DNA of 5,429 nt, from NCBI GenBank assembly GCA_014380505.1, contig JACMJT010000216.1, positions 1 to 5,429 on the forward strand, given 5' to 3'. Both the position numbers and the translations under genes were made by a program. The DNA is from Hyphomicrobiales bacterium (lineage in GTDB: Bacteria > Pseudomonadota > Alphaproteobacteria > Rhizobiales > Aestuariivirgaceae). The notes under the pieces were generated by a model. The model saw nothing but the letters and a program-made list of their open reading frames with translations, made no database searches and was not told the DNA's origin. Below, in pieces: positions 1 to 5,250 of this stretch (position 1 is the first letter of the stretch; each line of letters begins with the position of its first letter).

Positions 1-523
1 AGGGCACGGGCCAGAGATGCTTGGTGACGATATCGGTAGCGCCCTTGTAGGTGCCCATGAACATGCGCCATTCGACAGCGGCGGCGTTCGCCGGCGATGT
101 GGCGAAGGCATAGGGTGTCTCGCGCTTCCTCAGGGCCTTCCAGAATTTCAGGCCAAGTTCGCCGGGTGTCCGGGCATCAAGAGCAAGGCCAGCCGCTTCG
201 GGTTTGGCACCGGAGAGAAGTGCCGCCGCCGCGATGACATCGCGGCCCCGCACGTTGGCCGCAAGGGGCACGGTGTTCGAGGGGCCTTCGCCCATCAACA
301 GAAGTTTCGGCGTTTCGGCAAGCACGGCGATCAGCGGCTGGTCGAGGACCGCATCGGCGCGCGCCATGATAACCGGGCCATCGTGGTTCGCCGCGGCATC
401 GACATTGAGGCAGACGGCAACGCCCTGGCGGGCGAATTGCCGCCGGAGACGCTCGGCGGTGGTGAGGCCAAACAGAGAGGGGCCGGCGTCGCCGACAAGG
501 AACATGGTAGGATTTCGCTGCAT
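1..523 (-). CDS. CDP-alcohol phosphatidyltransferase family protein, N-terminal part (runs off left edge)
   Basis: The 174 visible residues start at ATG 523-521 and stay open to the edge. The family joins a CDP-activated alcohol to a second alcohol or lipid at the inner membrane, releasing CMP. The clearest marker is residues 157-174 (GTYKGATDIVTKHLWPVP). As I remember them, CDP-alcohol transferases of the DIPPS-like branch have a similar K-x-TD-x-V-T segment just before the first membrane helix. The catalytic D-G-x2-A-R / G-x3-D-x3-D signature is not visible and should lie beyond the edge. The first ~150 residues are therefore an extension. They begin LVGDAGPSLFGLTTAERLRR and include ADAVLDQPLIAVLAE, which suggests a degenerate nucleotidyltransferase fold without a G-x-G-x-R loop (inference). 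Start choice is uncertain: no well-spaced Shine-Dalgarno sequence precedes ATG 523, and ATG 505 is an alternative. The gene lies 106 bases downstream of lptG on the same strand, so co-transcription is possible. The substrate cannot be told. Confidence 0.75.
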   Translation of the reverse strand, partial: MQRNPTMFLVGDAGPSLFGLTTAERLRRQFARQGVAVCLNVDAAANHDGPVIMARADAVLDQPLIAVLAETPKLLLMGEGPSNTVPLAANVRGRDVIAAAALLSGAKPEAAGLALDARTPGELGLKFWKALRKRETPYAFATSPANAAAVEWRMFMGTYKGATDIVTKHLWPVP

Positions 524-553
524 TCTCTTCGCTTTGAAACGTTCGATTTCTCC

Positions 554-611
554 TCTCTCCATCACCGGCCTTGAGCCGGTGATCCCGTCTGGATGCCCTG
601 CCATGGAGAGA
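554..611. repeat. Compound palindrome between lptG and the CDP-alcohol transferase
   Basis: An inner hairpin pairs ATCACCGGC (561-569) with GCCGGTGAT (575-583) around a five-base loop. An outer arm, TCTCTCCAT (554-562), is the exact reverse complement of ATGGAGAGA (603-611) and shares two bases with the inner stem. No T-run follows the stem on the minus strand, where both flanking genes lie, so this is not a standard intrinsic terminator. The CACCGG...CCGGTG hairpin resembles dispersed intergenic palindromes I remember from alphaproteobacterial genomes, so a REP-like repeat is the best guess. It could protect the 3' end of the lptFG message or slow readthrough. The pairing is seen directly; the repeat identity and the role are inference. 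Confidence 0.55.
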
Positions 612-629
612 AGGTTTGATTATATCCCT

Positions 630-1703
630 TCACACGGTTTCGGCACGGAGCGTTAGAGCCACGGCGAGCGCGCCGAAACCGGCGACCGGGAGCCAGGCGG
701 CAAGCCAAGGCGTGGCAAAGCCCAGTTCGCCGATGGTGAGTGCTATGCCATCGACAACGAAATAAAGAAAACCGAGGCCGACGCCAGCCACGAAGAGCAT
801 GCCGAGGCCGCCGCCACGGCGGAACCTTGTGGCCAGCGGAATGCACAGGCTGATCATCAGGAGAGCGGAGAAGACCAGGGATACGCGTTTGTGCCACCAG
901 GTTTGATAGACCCACACCGGCCGGATGCCGAAGCCCTGGTTCTCAATGAAGTAGCCGAGATCGGCAATCGACATGCTCTCGGGATCGCCGGAGCGGGCAC
1001 CGGCGGAGGCGGGCTTCATGGCGCCGGAATAAATCAAATTGTCCATGCGGTTGGGCGGCTGGTTGCCGCGGTAATAGACGACGGCGCCGCGGAGCAGCCA
1101 GCGGCCGTCGGACTGGGTGGCTTCATCGGCAAAAATCTGCTCGCGCAAAAGGCCGCCGGGATCGCGCCGGAAAATGATGACGTCGTTGAGGACCGTCGAA
1201 TCCGGATTGGCGCTGCCGGCGCGCGTGATATCGGTGCCGGAGCGTAACCAGATAGGATCTTTTTCGCCGACCTTGAGCTTCTCCTTGCCGTAATCGCCGA
1301 TACCCCACTCGCGCAAGGTCGGATCGGCGGCGGGGACTCCCATGTCGACCAGAAGGAAATGGAGACCACCCGCCAAAAGCGACAGAGGCAAGAGCAGCAC
1401 CACGATACGGGTGGGTGAAAGGCCCGCCGCCCACAGCGCCGAAATTTCGTTGCGGTAGCTGAGCTCCGTAAGCGTCAGAAGCGTGGCGAGCAACATGCTG
1501 ACGGGCAGGAACGTGGCGAGCGTACCCGGCCCCCGGTACAGGATATATTCGGGAACGATCCACGAGCTGCCGGGGCGCAGCGCCAGGATTTCCAGGGAAT
1601 TGCTGACAGCCTCCAGCGACAGGACGAAGATCGAGATGCCCAGCAGGATGGCGATGAAGCGCGTGGCGATCATGCGCATGAGCATCCATGTGATGACCTT
1701 CAT
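630..1703 (-). CDS. lptG: LptG-type permease (YjgP/YjgQ family)
   Basis: This is a 357-residue inner-membrane permease. With LptF and the ATPase LptB, LptG normally extracts LPS from the inner membrane and passes it to the periplasmic LptC/A bridge. The layout is that of the family. Three membrane helices lie at about 12-34, 60-80 and 98-120. A periplasmic beta-jellyroll region follows at about 121-265, then three more helices at about 275-292, 299-318 and 330-352. The cytoplasmic segment SYRNEISALWAAGLSPTRI (82-100) matches the coupling region that contacts LptB. The stretch YQTWWHKR before helix 4 and the RRGGGLG segment at 295-301 also fit LptG. The length is normal. Start ATG 1703-1701 overlaps the lptF stop as ATGA, with no strong ribosome binding site, so translational coupling is likely. 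The next gene is a CDP-alcohol transferase rather than lptD, so an accessory paralog exporting another lipid is possible. The family call is firm; the cargo is not. Confidence 0.88.
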   Translation of the reverse strand: MKVITWMLMRMIATRFIAILLGISIFVLSLEAVSNSLEILALRPGSSWIVPEYILYRGPGTLATFLPVSMLLATLLTLTELSYRNEISALWAAGLSPTRIVVLLLPLSLLAGGLHFLLVDMGVPAADPTLREWGIGDYGKEKLKVGEKDPIWLRSGTDITRAGSANPDSTVLNDVIIFRRDPGGLLREQIFADEATQSDGRWLLRGAVVYYRGNQPPNRMDNLIYSGAMKPASAGARSGDPESMSIADLGYFIENQGFGIRPVWVYQTWWHKRVSLVFSALLMISLCIPLATRFRRGGGLGMLFVAGVGLGFLYFVVDGIALTIGELGFATPWLAAWLPVAGFGALAVALTLRAETV

Positions 1704-2917
1704 GACGCCACGTCCCAGCCGAGGCGCCCCAGAAGCCGGTTGCGCGCCGCTGAAATTTTTTCTCCCATCCGGTCAATCGCCGCATCGAGGGGGTCCGGGT
1801 TAACGGTGAAACAGGCACTGTAATATCGCCAACCGGCAAACACCGAGAGAACGCCGAGGGGCAGCCACATTGCAAGCCAAGGCGAGATGGCGCCCGAGTG
1901 GGCCGCAACACTTCCCTGCTCGACGATTTCATGGAATGCGACGATCAGCACAAGGGCCGCGCCGAAACGATAGGCGCGGCGCTGGCGCCGCCCGCCAATA
2001 GTGAAAGGCAGAGCCAGGAACGGCAAGATCAGCGGGCTCACGGCATTGACCAGCCGCTTGTGAATTTCGGTGCGCATGGCCGGCGCGGACGTGCCCTTGG
2101 GCGGGGTATCGAGCTGGGCGAATAATTCAGGCAGGGTCAACTCGCGTTCATCGTCGCCGCGCGGACGGAAGAGTTTTTTGTCGATCTCGCCCAAAGGCGT
2201 GTCGGCCTTGGCGAACTCGGTAACTTCGGGGTGAATGGTGCCGGGTTTGGCGTACAGCGGTTTTTCCCCGAAATCGAGGCGGTGCCCGCTTTCGAGACGC
2301 AAAATAGGGCGGGGCTGGCCCGCCACTTCGATGAGGGAACCCCGCGTGGCGGTTACGGTTTTAGAGCTGCCGTTGCTACCGGTCTCATAGATGAAGACAT
2401 GATCAAAGGCGTTGCGATTGCGATCGAGCGTGTCGAGGATGAAGGTGCGGGAGCCCGACTGCATGAACACGCCCTCTTCGGCCAAATAGAAAAATTCGAC
2501 GTTCCGCACTTCGTCAACCACGGCGCGGTAGGCATAGCGCGTGTAAGGCTGGGCCCAGCCGAAGACGAAGAGCGAGGCCAGGCTGAGCAGGGCCGCCAGC
2601 ACAATGACGGGACGCGCCAGGCGATTGAGGCCGACACCCGCCGCCATGAAGGCATCGGTTTCCGAATTGGCCGACATGCGGCTAAAGCCGAACAGCAGCC
2701 CCAGGAACAATGCCGCGGGAATGGCGGTGCCGAGATAGTGCGGAACCAGATAGGCCAGCATCTCGAAGACCACGGCGAAGGAATTTTTCTTGCCAAGCGT
2801 CGTGTCGAGAAGGCGGACCATGCGCTCCGACAGCAGCATGAGCAGGCCGATGGCCATCGCCGCCGCAAGGGGTGTTGCAATCTGTTTCAGGACATGGCGG
2901 TCGGCGACGCGGAGCAA
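1700..2917 (-). CDS. lptF: LptF-type permease (YjgP/YjgQ family)
   Basis: This is a 405-residue partner of LptG, forming the other half of the LptB2FG-type lipid extractor in the inner membrane. Helices lie at about 13-30, 49-77 and 101-121, followed by a periplasmic jellyroll region at about 122-285, then helices at about 292-309, 316-335 and 345-365 and a ~40-residue cytoplasmic tail. Family hallmarks are SANSETDAFMAAGVGLNRL (82-100) in the coupling helix and EIHKRLVNAVSPLILPFLAL (284-303) entering helix 4. The start is TTG 2917-2915, chosen because TGAGGTAG lies just upstream at good spacing and the first in-frame ATG (codon 21) would cut helix 1. The gene follows the HIT gene by eight bases, with the HIT stop inside this ribosome binding site, and overlaps lptG by four. 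The three genes form one translationally linked unit. The canonical neighbours lptD and pepA are absent on both sides. Function as a transporter is well supported; LPS as the cargo is only the default assumption. Confidence 0.88.
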   Translation of the reverse strand: MLRVADRHVLKQIATPLAAAMAIGLLMLLSERMVRLLDTTLGKKNSFAVVFEMLAYLVPHYLGTAIPAALFLGLLFGFSRMSANSETDAFMAAGVGLNRLARPVIVLAALLSLASLFVFGWAQPYTRYAYRAVVDEVRNVEFFYLAEEGVFMQSGSRTFILDTLDRNRNAFDHVFIYETGSNGSSKTVTATRGSLIEVAGQPRPILRLESGHRLDFGEKPLYAKPGTIHPEVTEFAKADTPLGEIDKKLFRPRGDDERELTLPELFAQLDTPPKGTSAPAMRTEIHKRLVNAVSPLILPFLALPFTIGGRRQRRAYRFGAALVLIVAFHEIVEQGSVAAHSGAISPWLAMWLPLGVLSVFAGWRYYSACFTVNPDPLDAAIDRMGEKISAARNRLLGRLGWDVAS

Positions 2918-2920
2918 GGG

Positions 2921-2928
2921 CTACCTCA
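2921..2928 (-). promoter_or_regulatory. lptF ribosome binding site overlapping the HIT gene stop codon
   Basis: Read on the minus strand this is TGAGGTAG. TGA is the HIT stop and GAGG is a good Shine-Dalgarno core, six bases from the lptF TTG. It decides the TTG start of lptF and implies that ribosomes finishing the HIT gene reinitiate on lptF. Confidence 0.7.
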
Positions 2929-3360
2929 ATTCTTGGGCCAGCACCGCTGCACGGATTGCAGCAGGCGGGCGCGGGTTTCTTCGGGAACATCGGCGGCGAA
3001 TTTGAGATCGGGCGGGCCCGGCCAGCCGGGATCGGCAAAACTTATATTATCGAACATCTGGGCTTCAGCATAACGCGGCAGAACATGGAAGTGAACGTGG
3101 GGATCGACCATCATCAGCATGAGATAATTGATTCTGTCATAGAGGCGAAACGCCTTGATGCCATGCTCGATTTCGCGGACGACAAGGGAGAATTCGGCGA
3201 AGGCCTCGTCCGGCAGACCGGAGAAGGACCGTGCCTCGCTCTTGGCCGCCAGTACCAGAGCGCCAAGGGTGGCTTGCGCCGGGCGGAGCAGGACGCACCA
3301 GTGCCGGTAATCGCAAACCAGTGTTCCGGGGTATCCAAATTTAGCCAGCGTCGCGTGCAT
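2926..3360 (-). CDS. HIT-family (histidine triad) nucleotide hydrolase
   Basis: This is a complete 144-residue cytoplasmic protein. The histidine triad HVHFHVLPRY (88-97) is intact: H88, H90 and H92, with H90 expected to be the nucleophile that forms the nucleotidyl intermediate. The preceding RINYLMLMMVD strand and the N-terminal MHATLAKFGYP...HWCVLLRPAQ match a HIT subgroup I remember from alphaproteobacteria. HIT enzymes cleave nucleotide phosphoramidates, dinucleoside polyphosphates or nucleotidyl-linked metabolites; the substrate here is unknown. The C-terminal part (FADPGWPGPPDL, 108-119) is also subgroup-like. The start is ATG 3360-3358. No Shine-Dalgarno sequence precedes it, but a TACAAT box lies five bases upstream, so the message may be leaderless. 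The gene is the first member of a tight HIT-lptF-lptG unit. That makes it either a housekeeping passenger or an enzyme acting on CDP-alcohols or other nucleotidyl products of the same locus (speculation). Confidence 0.9.
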   Translation of the reverse strand: MHATLAKFGYPGTLVCDYRHWCVLLRPAQATLGALVLAAKSEARSFSGLPDEAFAEFSLVVREIEHGIKAFRLYDRINYLMLMMVDPHVHFHVLPRYAEAQMFDNISFADPGWPGPPDLKFAADVPEETRARLLQSVQRCWPKN

Positions 3361-3365
3361 AGGCC

Positions 3366-3371
3366 ATTGTA
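3366..3371 (-). promoter_or_regulatory. Possible -10 box (TACAAT) giving a leaderless HIT-lptF-lptG transcript
   Basis: On the minus strand TACAAT, one mismatch from TATAAT, ends five bases before the HIT ATG. The usual -10 to start-site distance would place transcription initiation on or next to the ATG. No Shine-Dalgarno sequence is present, which fits. There is no convincing -35: the hexamer 17 bases upstream reads TTCCAC and falls within the adjacent hairpin. This is tentative. Confidence 0.35.
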
Positions 3372-3377
3372 GCGCGC

Positions 3378-3409
3378 ATTCCGCTGGGGTGGAAACACCC
3401 CAGCGGAAT
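3378..3409. terminator. Perfect 14-bp hairpin, terminator-like but without a U-tract
   Basis: ATTCCGCTGGGGTG (3378-3391) pairs base for base with CACCCCAGCGGAAT (3396-3409) around a four-base loop (GAAA on the plus strand, TTTC on the minus). A looser outer arm, CGCGC (3373-3377) with GCGCG (3415-3419), could extend it across a bulge. On the minus strand it lies between the metallophosphoesterase stop and the HIT start, 17 bases before the HIT ATG. It could end the metallophosphoesterase message. The stem is followed by GCGCGC rather than a run of T, so it is not a classical intrinsic terminator. A protein-binding palindrome controlling HIT-lptFG is the alternative. Confidence 0.45.
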
Positions 3410-3432
3410 ATTTCGCGCGAATTATGTTCTAA

Positions 3433-3477
3433 AGCATATGCTTATCGCCAAAATGAAGCCCTTTGGCGGCATATGCT
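3433..3477. repeat. Imperfect hairpin with AGCATATGC arms
   Basis: AGCATATGC (3433-3441) pairs with GCATATGCT (3469-3477). Inside it CGCCAAA (3446-3452) pairs with TTTGGCG (3462-3468). The left arm has a four-base TTAT bulge and the loop is nine bases. Each outer arm is itself built on the palindrome GCATATGC. The flanking minus-strand text (AGCATATGCTTTAGAAC) looks to me like a dispersed intergenic element of alphaproteobacteria, but only a genome-wide count can show that. It begins 11 bases after the metallophosphoesterase stop codon. Confidence 0.5.
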
Positions 3478-3487
3478 GTGGGCACCT

Positions 3488-4408
3488 TCAGGTTGAAAGG
3501 CCGAATTCCGACGTGGTAACGATGCTGAGCGATGCGGGATCGATGCTTCGCACCGTGACGGCGGTGAGCCAGCGGCCGTCCTGGCGCTCGATCCGGTAAA
3601 GATACCAGGCGGCCGGCGGATAATTACTGGCAGGATGCATGGATGCCGAGGGCACGCCGATGACATGGCAGGTGCCATGCCGGGTCGCCAAAGGGTTCAA
3701 CATGTGCTGGTGGTTGTGGCCATGGAGCACGAGTTCGGCGCCCTCGCGCAGCAGCACCTGGTGCAAGGCTTCGGCATCCTCCAGCGCCTTGCGGGGAGGG
3801 GCCAGCCCCGGCAACGGCGGGTGGTGAATCATGACGACGCGGGCGTAGCCCCGCTCGCGCAGATCGCGCAGCAGGGGGGCCAGGGACTCCAGTTGCACGG
3901 AACCGAGTCTGCCCGCCGCCCGGCGCAACGGCTGAAGCCTGGCGGAACAAAGCCCGATCAACGCCACATTCTTCCGTAGGCGGACGAATGGAAAGGGCGT
4001 GGCGACCCGCGAGTCCGTCTCCGTCCGCTCGACCTCCATATCGCCGGTCATCCAGGGGGCGAAATGGCCAAGGCCATATTCCCACGGGCAATTCACATAG
4101 GTATCGTGGTTGCCGGGAACGAAGCTCAACCCTTCGGGACTGCCGAGTGCCGCGATCCAGCGGGCCGCCACCGGAAATTCAGCCCAGGCGGAAATGTTTA
4201 CCATATCGCCGGTGAAGGCCACGTGATCGGGCGCTGCCGCCTTGATATCGGCGGCGATTGCAGCGGCGATGAGGGGATCGTGCAGTTTTCGCCGGTTAAA
4301 CCGCCATGACAGATAGCCGATGGGCCGCTTCATCTGGAAATTTCGCCACAGGGCGCCCGGCGGCAACGGACCCAAATGGACATCGGAGAGATGGGCCAGG
4401 CTGAACAA
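3488..4408 (-). CDS. Calcineurin-like metallophosphoesterase
   Basis: This is a 306-residue protein with all five metal-ligand blocks of the superfamily in order: D9-x-H11 in HLSDVHLG, G67-D68 in FTGDMVN, G99-N100-H101-D102, H195-H196 in MIHHPP, and G230-H231-x-H233. It should be a two-metal phosphomonoesterase or phosphodiesterase of the CpdA-like class. No signal peptide or membrane helix is seen, so it is probably cytoplasmic. The segment KRPIGYLSWRFNRRKLHD (27-44) is basic and aromatic and resembles an alphaproteobacterial subgroup of unknown substrate; it might touch the membrane (inference). The start is TTG 4408-4406, preceded by GGAGAG at nine bases, and the DxH motif then falls at the usual distance from the N-terminus. 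The gene is divergent from the cytidylyltransferase-like gene and lies upstream of HIT-lptFG across two hairpins. Candidate roles are cyclic-nucleotide phosphodiesterase, or a phosphatase or pyrophosphatase on lipid-headgroup intermediates. The sequence alone does not decide. Confidence 0.88.
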   Translation of the reverse strand: MFSLAHLSDVHLGPLPPGALWRNFQMKRPIGYLSWRFNRRKLHDPLIAAAIAADIKAAAPDHVAFTGDMVNISAWAEFPVAARWIAALGSPEGLSFVPGNHDTYVNCPWEYGLGHFAPWMTGDMEVERTETDSRVATPFPFVRLRKNVALIGLCSARLQPLRRAAGRLGSVQLESLAPLLRDLRERGYARVVMIHHPPLPGLAPPRKALEDAEALHQVLLREGAELVLHGHNHQHMLNPLATRHGTCHVIGVPSASMHPASNYPPAAWYLYRIERQDGRWLTAVTVRSIDPASLSIVTTSEFGLST

Positions 4409-4417
4409 GGAAACGAG

Positions 4418-4423
4418 CTCTCC
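4418..4423 (-). promoter_or_regulatory. Ribosome binding site of the metallophosphoesterase
   Basis: GGAGAG on the minus strand lies nine bases before TTG 4408-4406. It supports that non-ATG start, since no ATG lies nearby ahead of the DxH motif. Confidence 0.6.
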
Positions 4424-4454
4424 GTTGACTTCCCCAGAATCGGGTGCGATGGAG

Positions 4455-4483
4455 ACTTAACCTCCCCCATTACACAGGTTCAA
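4455..4483 (-). promoter_or_regulatory. Possible sigma-70-type promoter for the metallophosphoesterase
   Basis: On the minus strand TTGAAC (4483-4478) and TTAAGT (4460-4455) are separated by 17 bases. The -35 match is good and the -10 match is weak. Initiation would fall about 40 bases before the TTG start. The element reaches close to the divergent gene's start at 4489, so the two genes may interfere with or share control. On the plus strand TTGACT (4425-4430) is a lone -35-like hexamer with no good partner. Confidence 0.3.
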
Positions 4484-4488
4484 GTATT

Positions 4489-5220
4489 GTGCGCGTCATT
4501 ATTCTTGCAGCAGGTCAGGGAAAGAGGCTCTTGCCGCTGACGGCGGATGTTCCCAAGGCTCTTCTCGATATTCATGGCCGCACCCTCATCGGCCGCCAGA
4601 TCGACGCGTTCGCCGCCTGCGGCCTCAAGGATTTCGTGGTGGTGACGGGTTATGGCGCGGGGCGCATGGAGGAGGCGCTCGCTGCAATCGCGCGCGCGCG
4701 CGGCATCTCGATCCGCACCGTGTTCAACCCCTTCTATGCGGTGGCCGACAATCTGGCGAGCTGCTGGCTGGCGCGCCACGAGATGACGGGTGATTTCATC
4801 CAGGTGAACGGCGACAATGTATTCCGCGCCGATCTGGTGGAGCGGCTTCTCGCGGCACCCCCTTCACCCGTGACCGTCGTTGTCAACCACAAGGACAGTT
4901 ATGACACCGACGATATGAAAGTGATGATGGACAATGGCCGTCTCACCGAAATCGGCAAGATGCTGCCCGTGGATACGGTCGATGGCGAGGCAATCGGCTT
5001 TTATATATTCCAGGGAGCGGGCGTTCGGACCTACGTGGATACGCTCGAGCGGGCGATGCGCGATCCCTCCGGTCTCAAGCAATGGTTTCCCTCGGCTGTG
5101 GGAAGCCTCGCCAAGACCATCGATGTCACCACCATCGCCATCAATGGCATCCGCTGGTGCGAGGTGGATTTCCCCGTCGACCTGCAACAGGCGCGGCAGC
5201 TCGCGGCGGAGTGGGAATGA
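4489..5220 (+). CDS. NTP-transferase protein, phosphocholine/inositol-phosphate cytidylyltransferase-like (LicC/IPCT type)
   Basis: This is a 243-residue cytoplasmic enzyme that should couple a nucleotide, probably CTP, to a phosphorylated alcohol and release pyrophosphate. The N-terminus carries the nucleotide-binding signature LAAGQGKRLLPLT (6-18) followed by VPKALL with the conserved K23. NPFYAVADNLASCW (80-93) resembles the substrate loop of LicC and IPCT enzymes. VNGDN (106-110) supplies metal ligand D109, EAIGFYIF (167-174) is a core strand, and CEVDFPVDL (224-232) supplies the second metal aspartate, D227. GTG 4489 is chosen because it places LAAG six residues from the start, as in the family, with AGG ten bases upstream. 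An in-frame GTG at 4444 would add 15 unrelated residues. It is divergent from the metallophosphoesterase and converges on a second nucleotidyltransferase. The locus also holds a CDP-alcohol transferase that could use its product. Sugar-phosphate nucleotidyltransferase is the alternative; the true substrate is not known. Confidence 0.85.
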   Translation: MRVIILAAGQGKRLLPLTADVPKALLDIHGRTLIGRQIDAFAACGLKDFVVVTGYGAGRMEEALAAIARARGISIRTVFNPFYAVADNLASCWLARHEMTGDFIQVNGDNVFRADLVERLLAAPPSPVTVVVNHKDSYDTDDMKVMMDNGRLTEIGKMLPVDTVDGEAIGFYIFQGAGVRTYVDTLERAMRDPSGLKQWFPSAVGSLAKTIDVTTIAINGIRWCEVDFPVDLQQARQLAAEWE

Positions 5221-5250
5221 AGCGACTGGTGACGCTGTCTGTTTTGACTT

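Noticed and set aside
503..505. Second ATG as start of the CDP-alcohol transferase
   Set aside because: It is kept only as an alternative: neither ATG has a well-spaced Shine-Dalgarno sequence. The longer form was chosen, without strong evidence.
17..574. Plus-strand open frame of 185 residues at the left end
   Set aside because: It is opposite the CDP-alcohol transferase frame, which carries the recognisable motifs. The plus-strand protein is low in hydrophobic core and has no motif.
1123..1932. Minus-strand frame of 269 residues across the lptF/lptG junction
   Set aside because: It overlaps two well-supported membrane proteins in another frame and has the R, H, P and G-rich makeup of a shadow.
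2231..3073. Long plus-strand open frame (280 residues) opposite lptF and the end of the HIT gene
   Set aside because: The protein is rich in G, A, R, E, H and Q with no recognisable domain. It is antisense to a clear LptF and HIT protein, as expected for a GC-rich shadow frame.
3378..3477. Riboswitch or small RNA in the two-hairpin gap
   Set aside because: The two hairpins are simple palindromes with no conserved ligand-binding core I recognise and no clear promoter for an independent RNA.
4444..4488. Upstream GTG start for the cytidylyltransferase-like gene
   Set aside because: It would add 15 residues not expected in the family and has no ribosome binding site. GTG 4489 puts the nucleotide-binding loop at the usual position.
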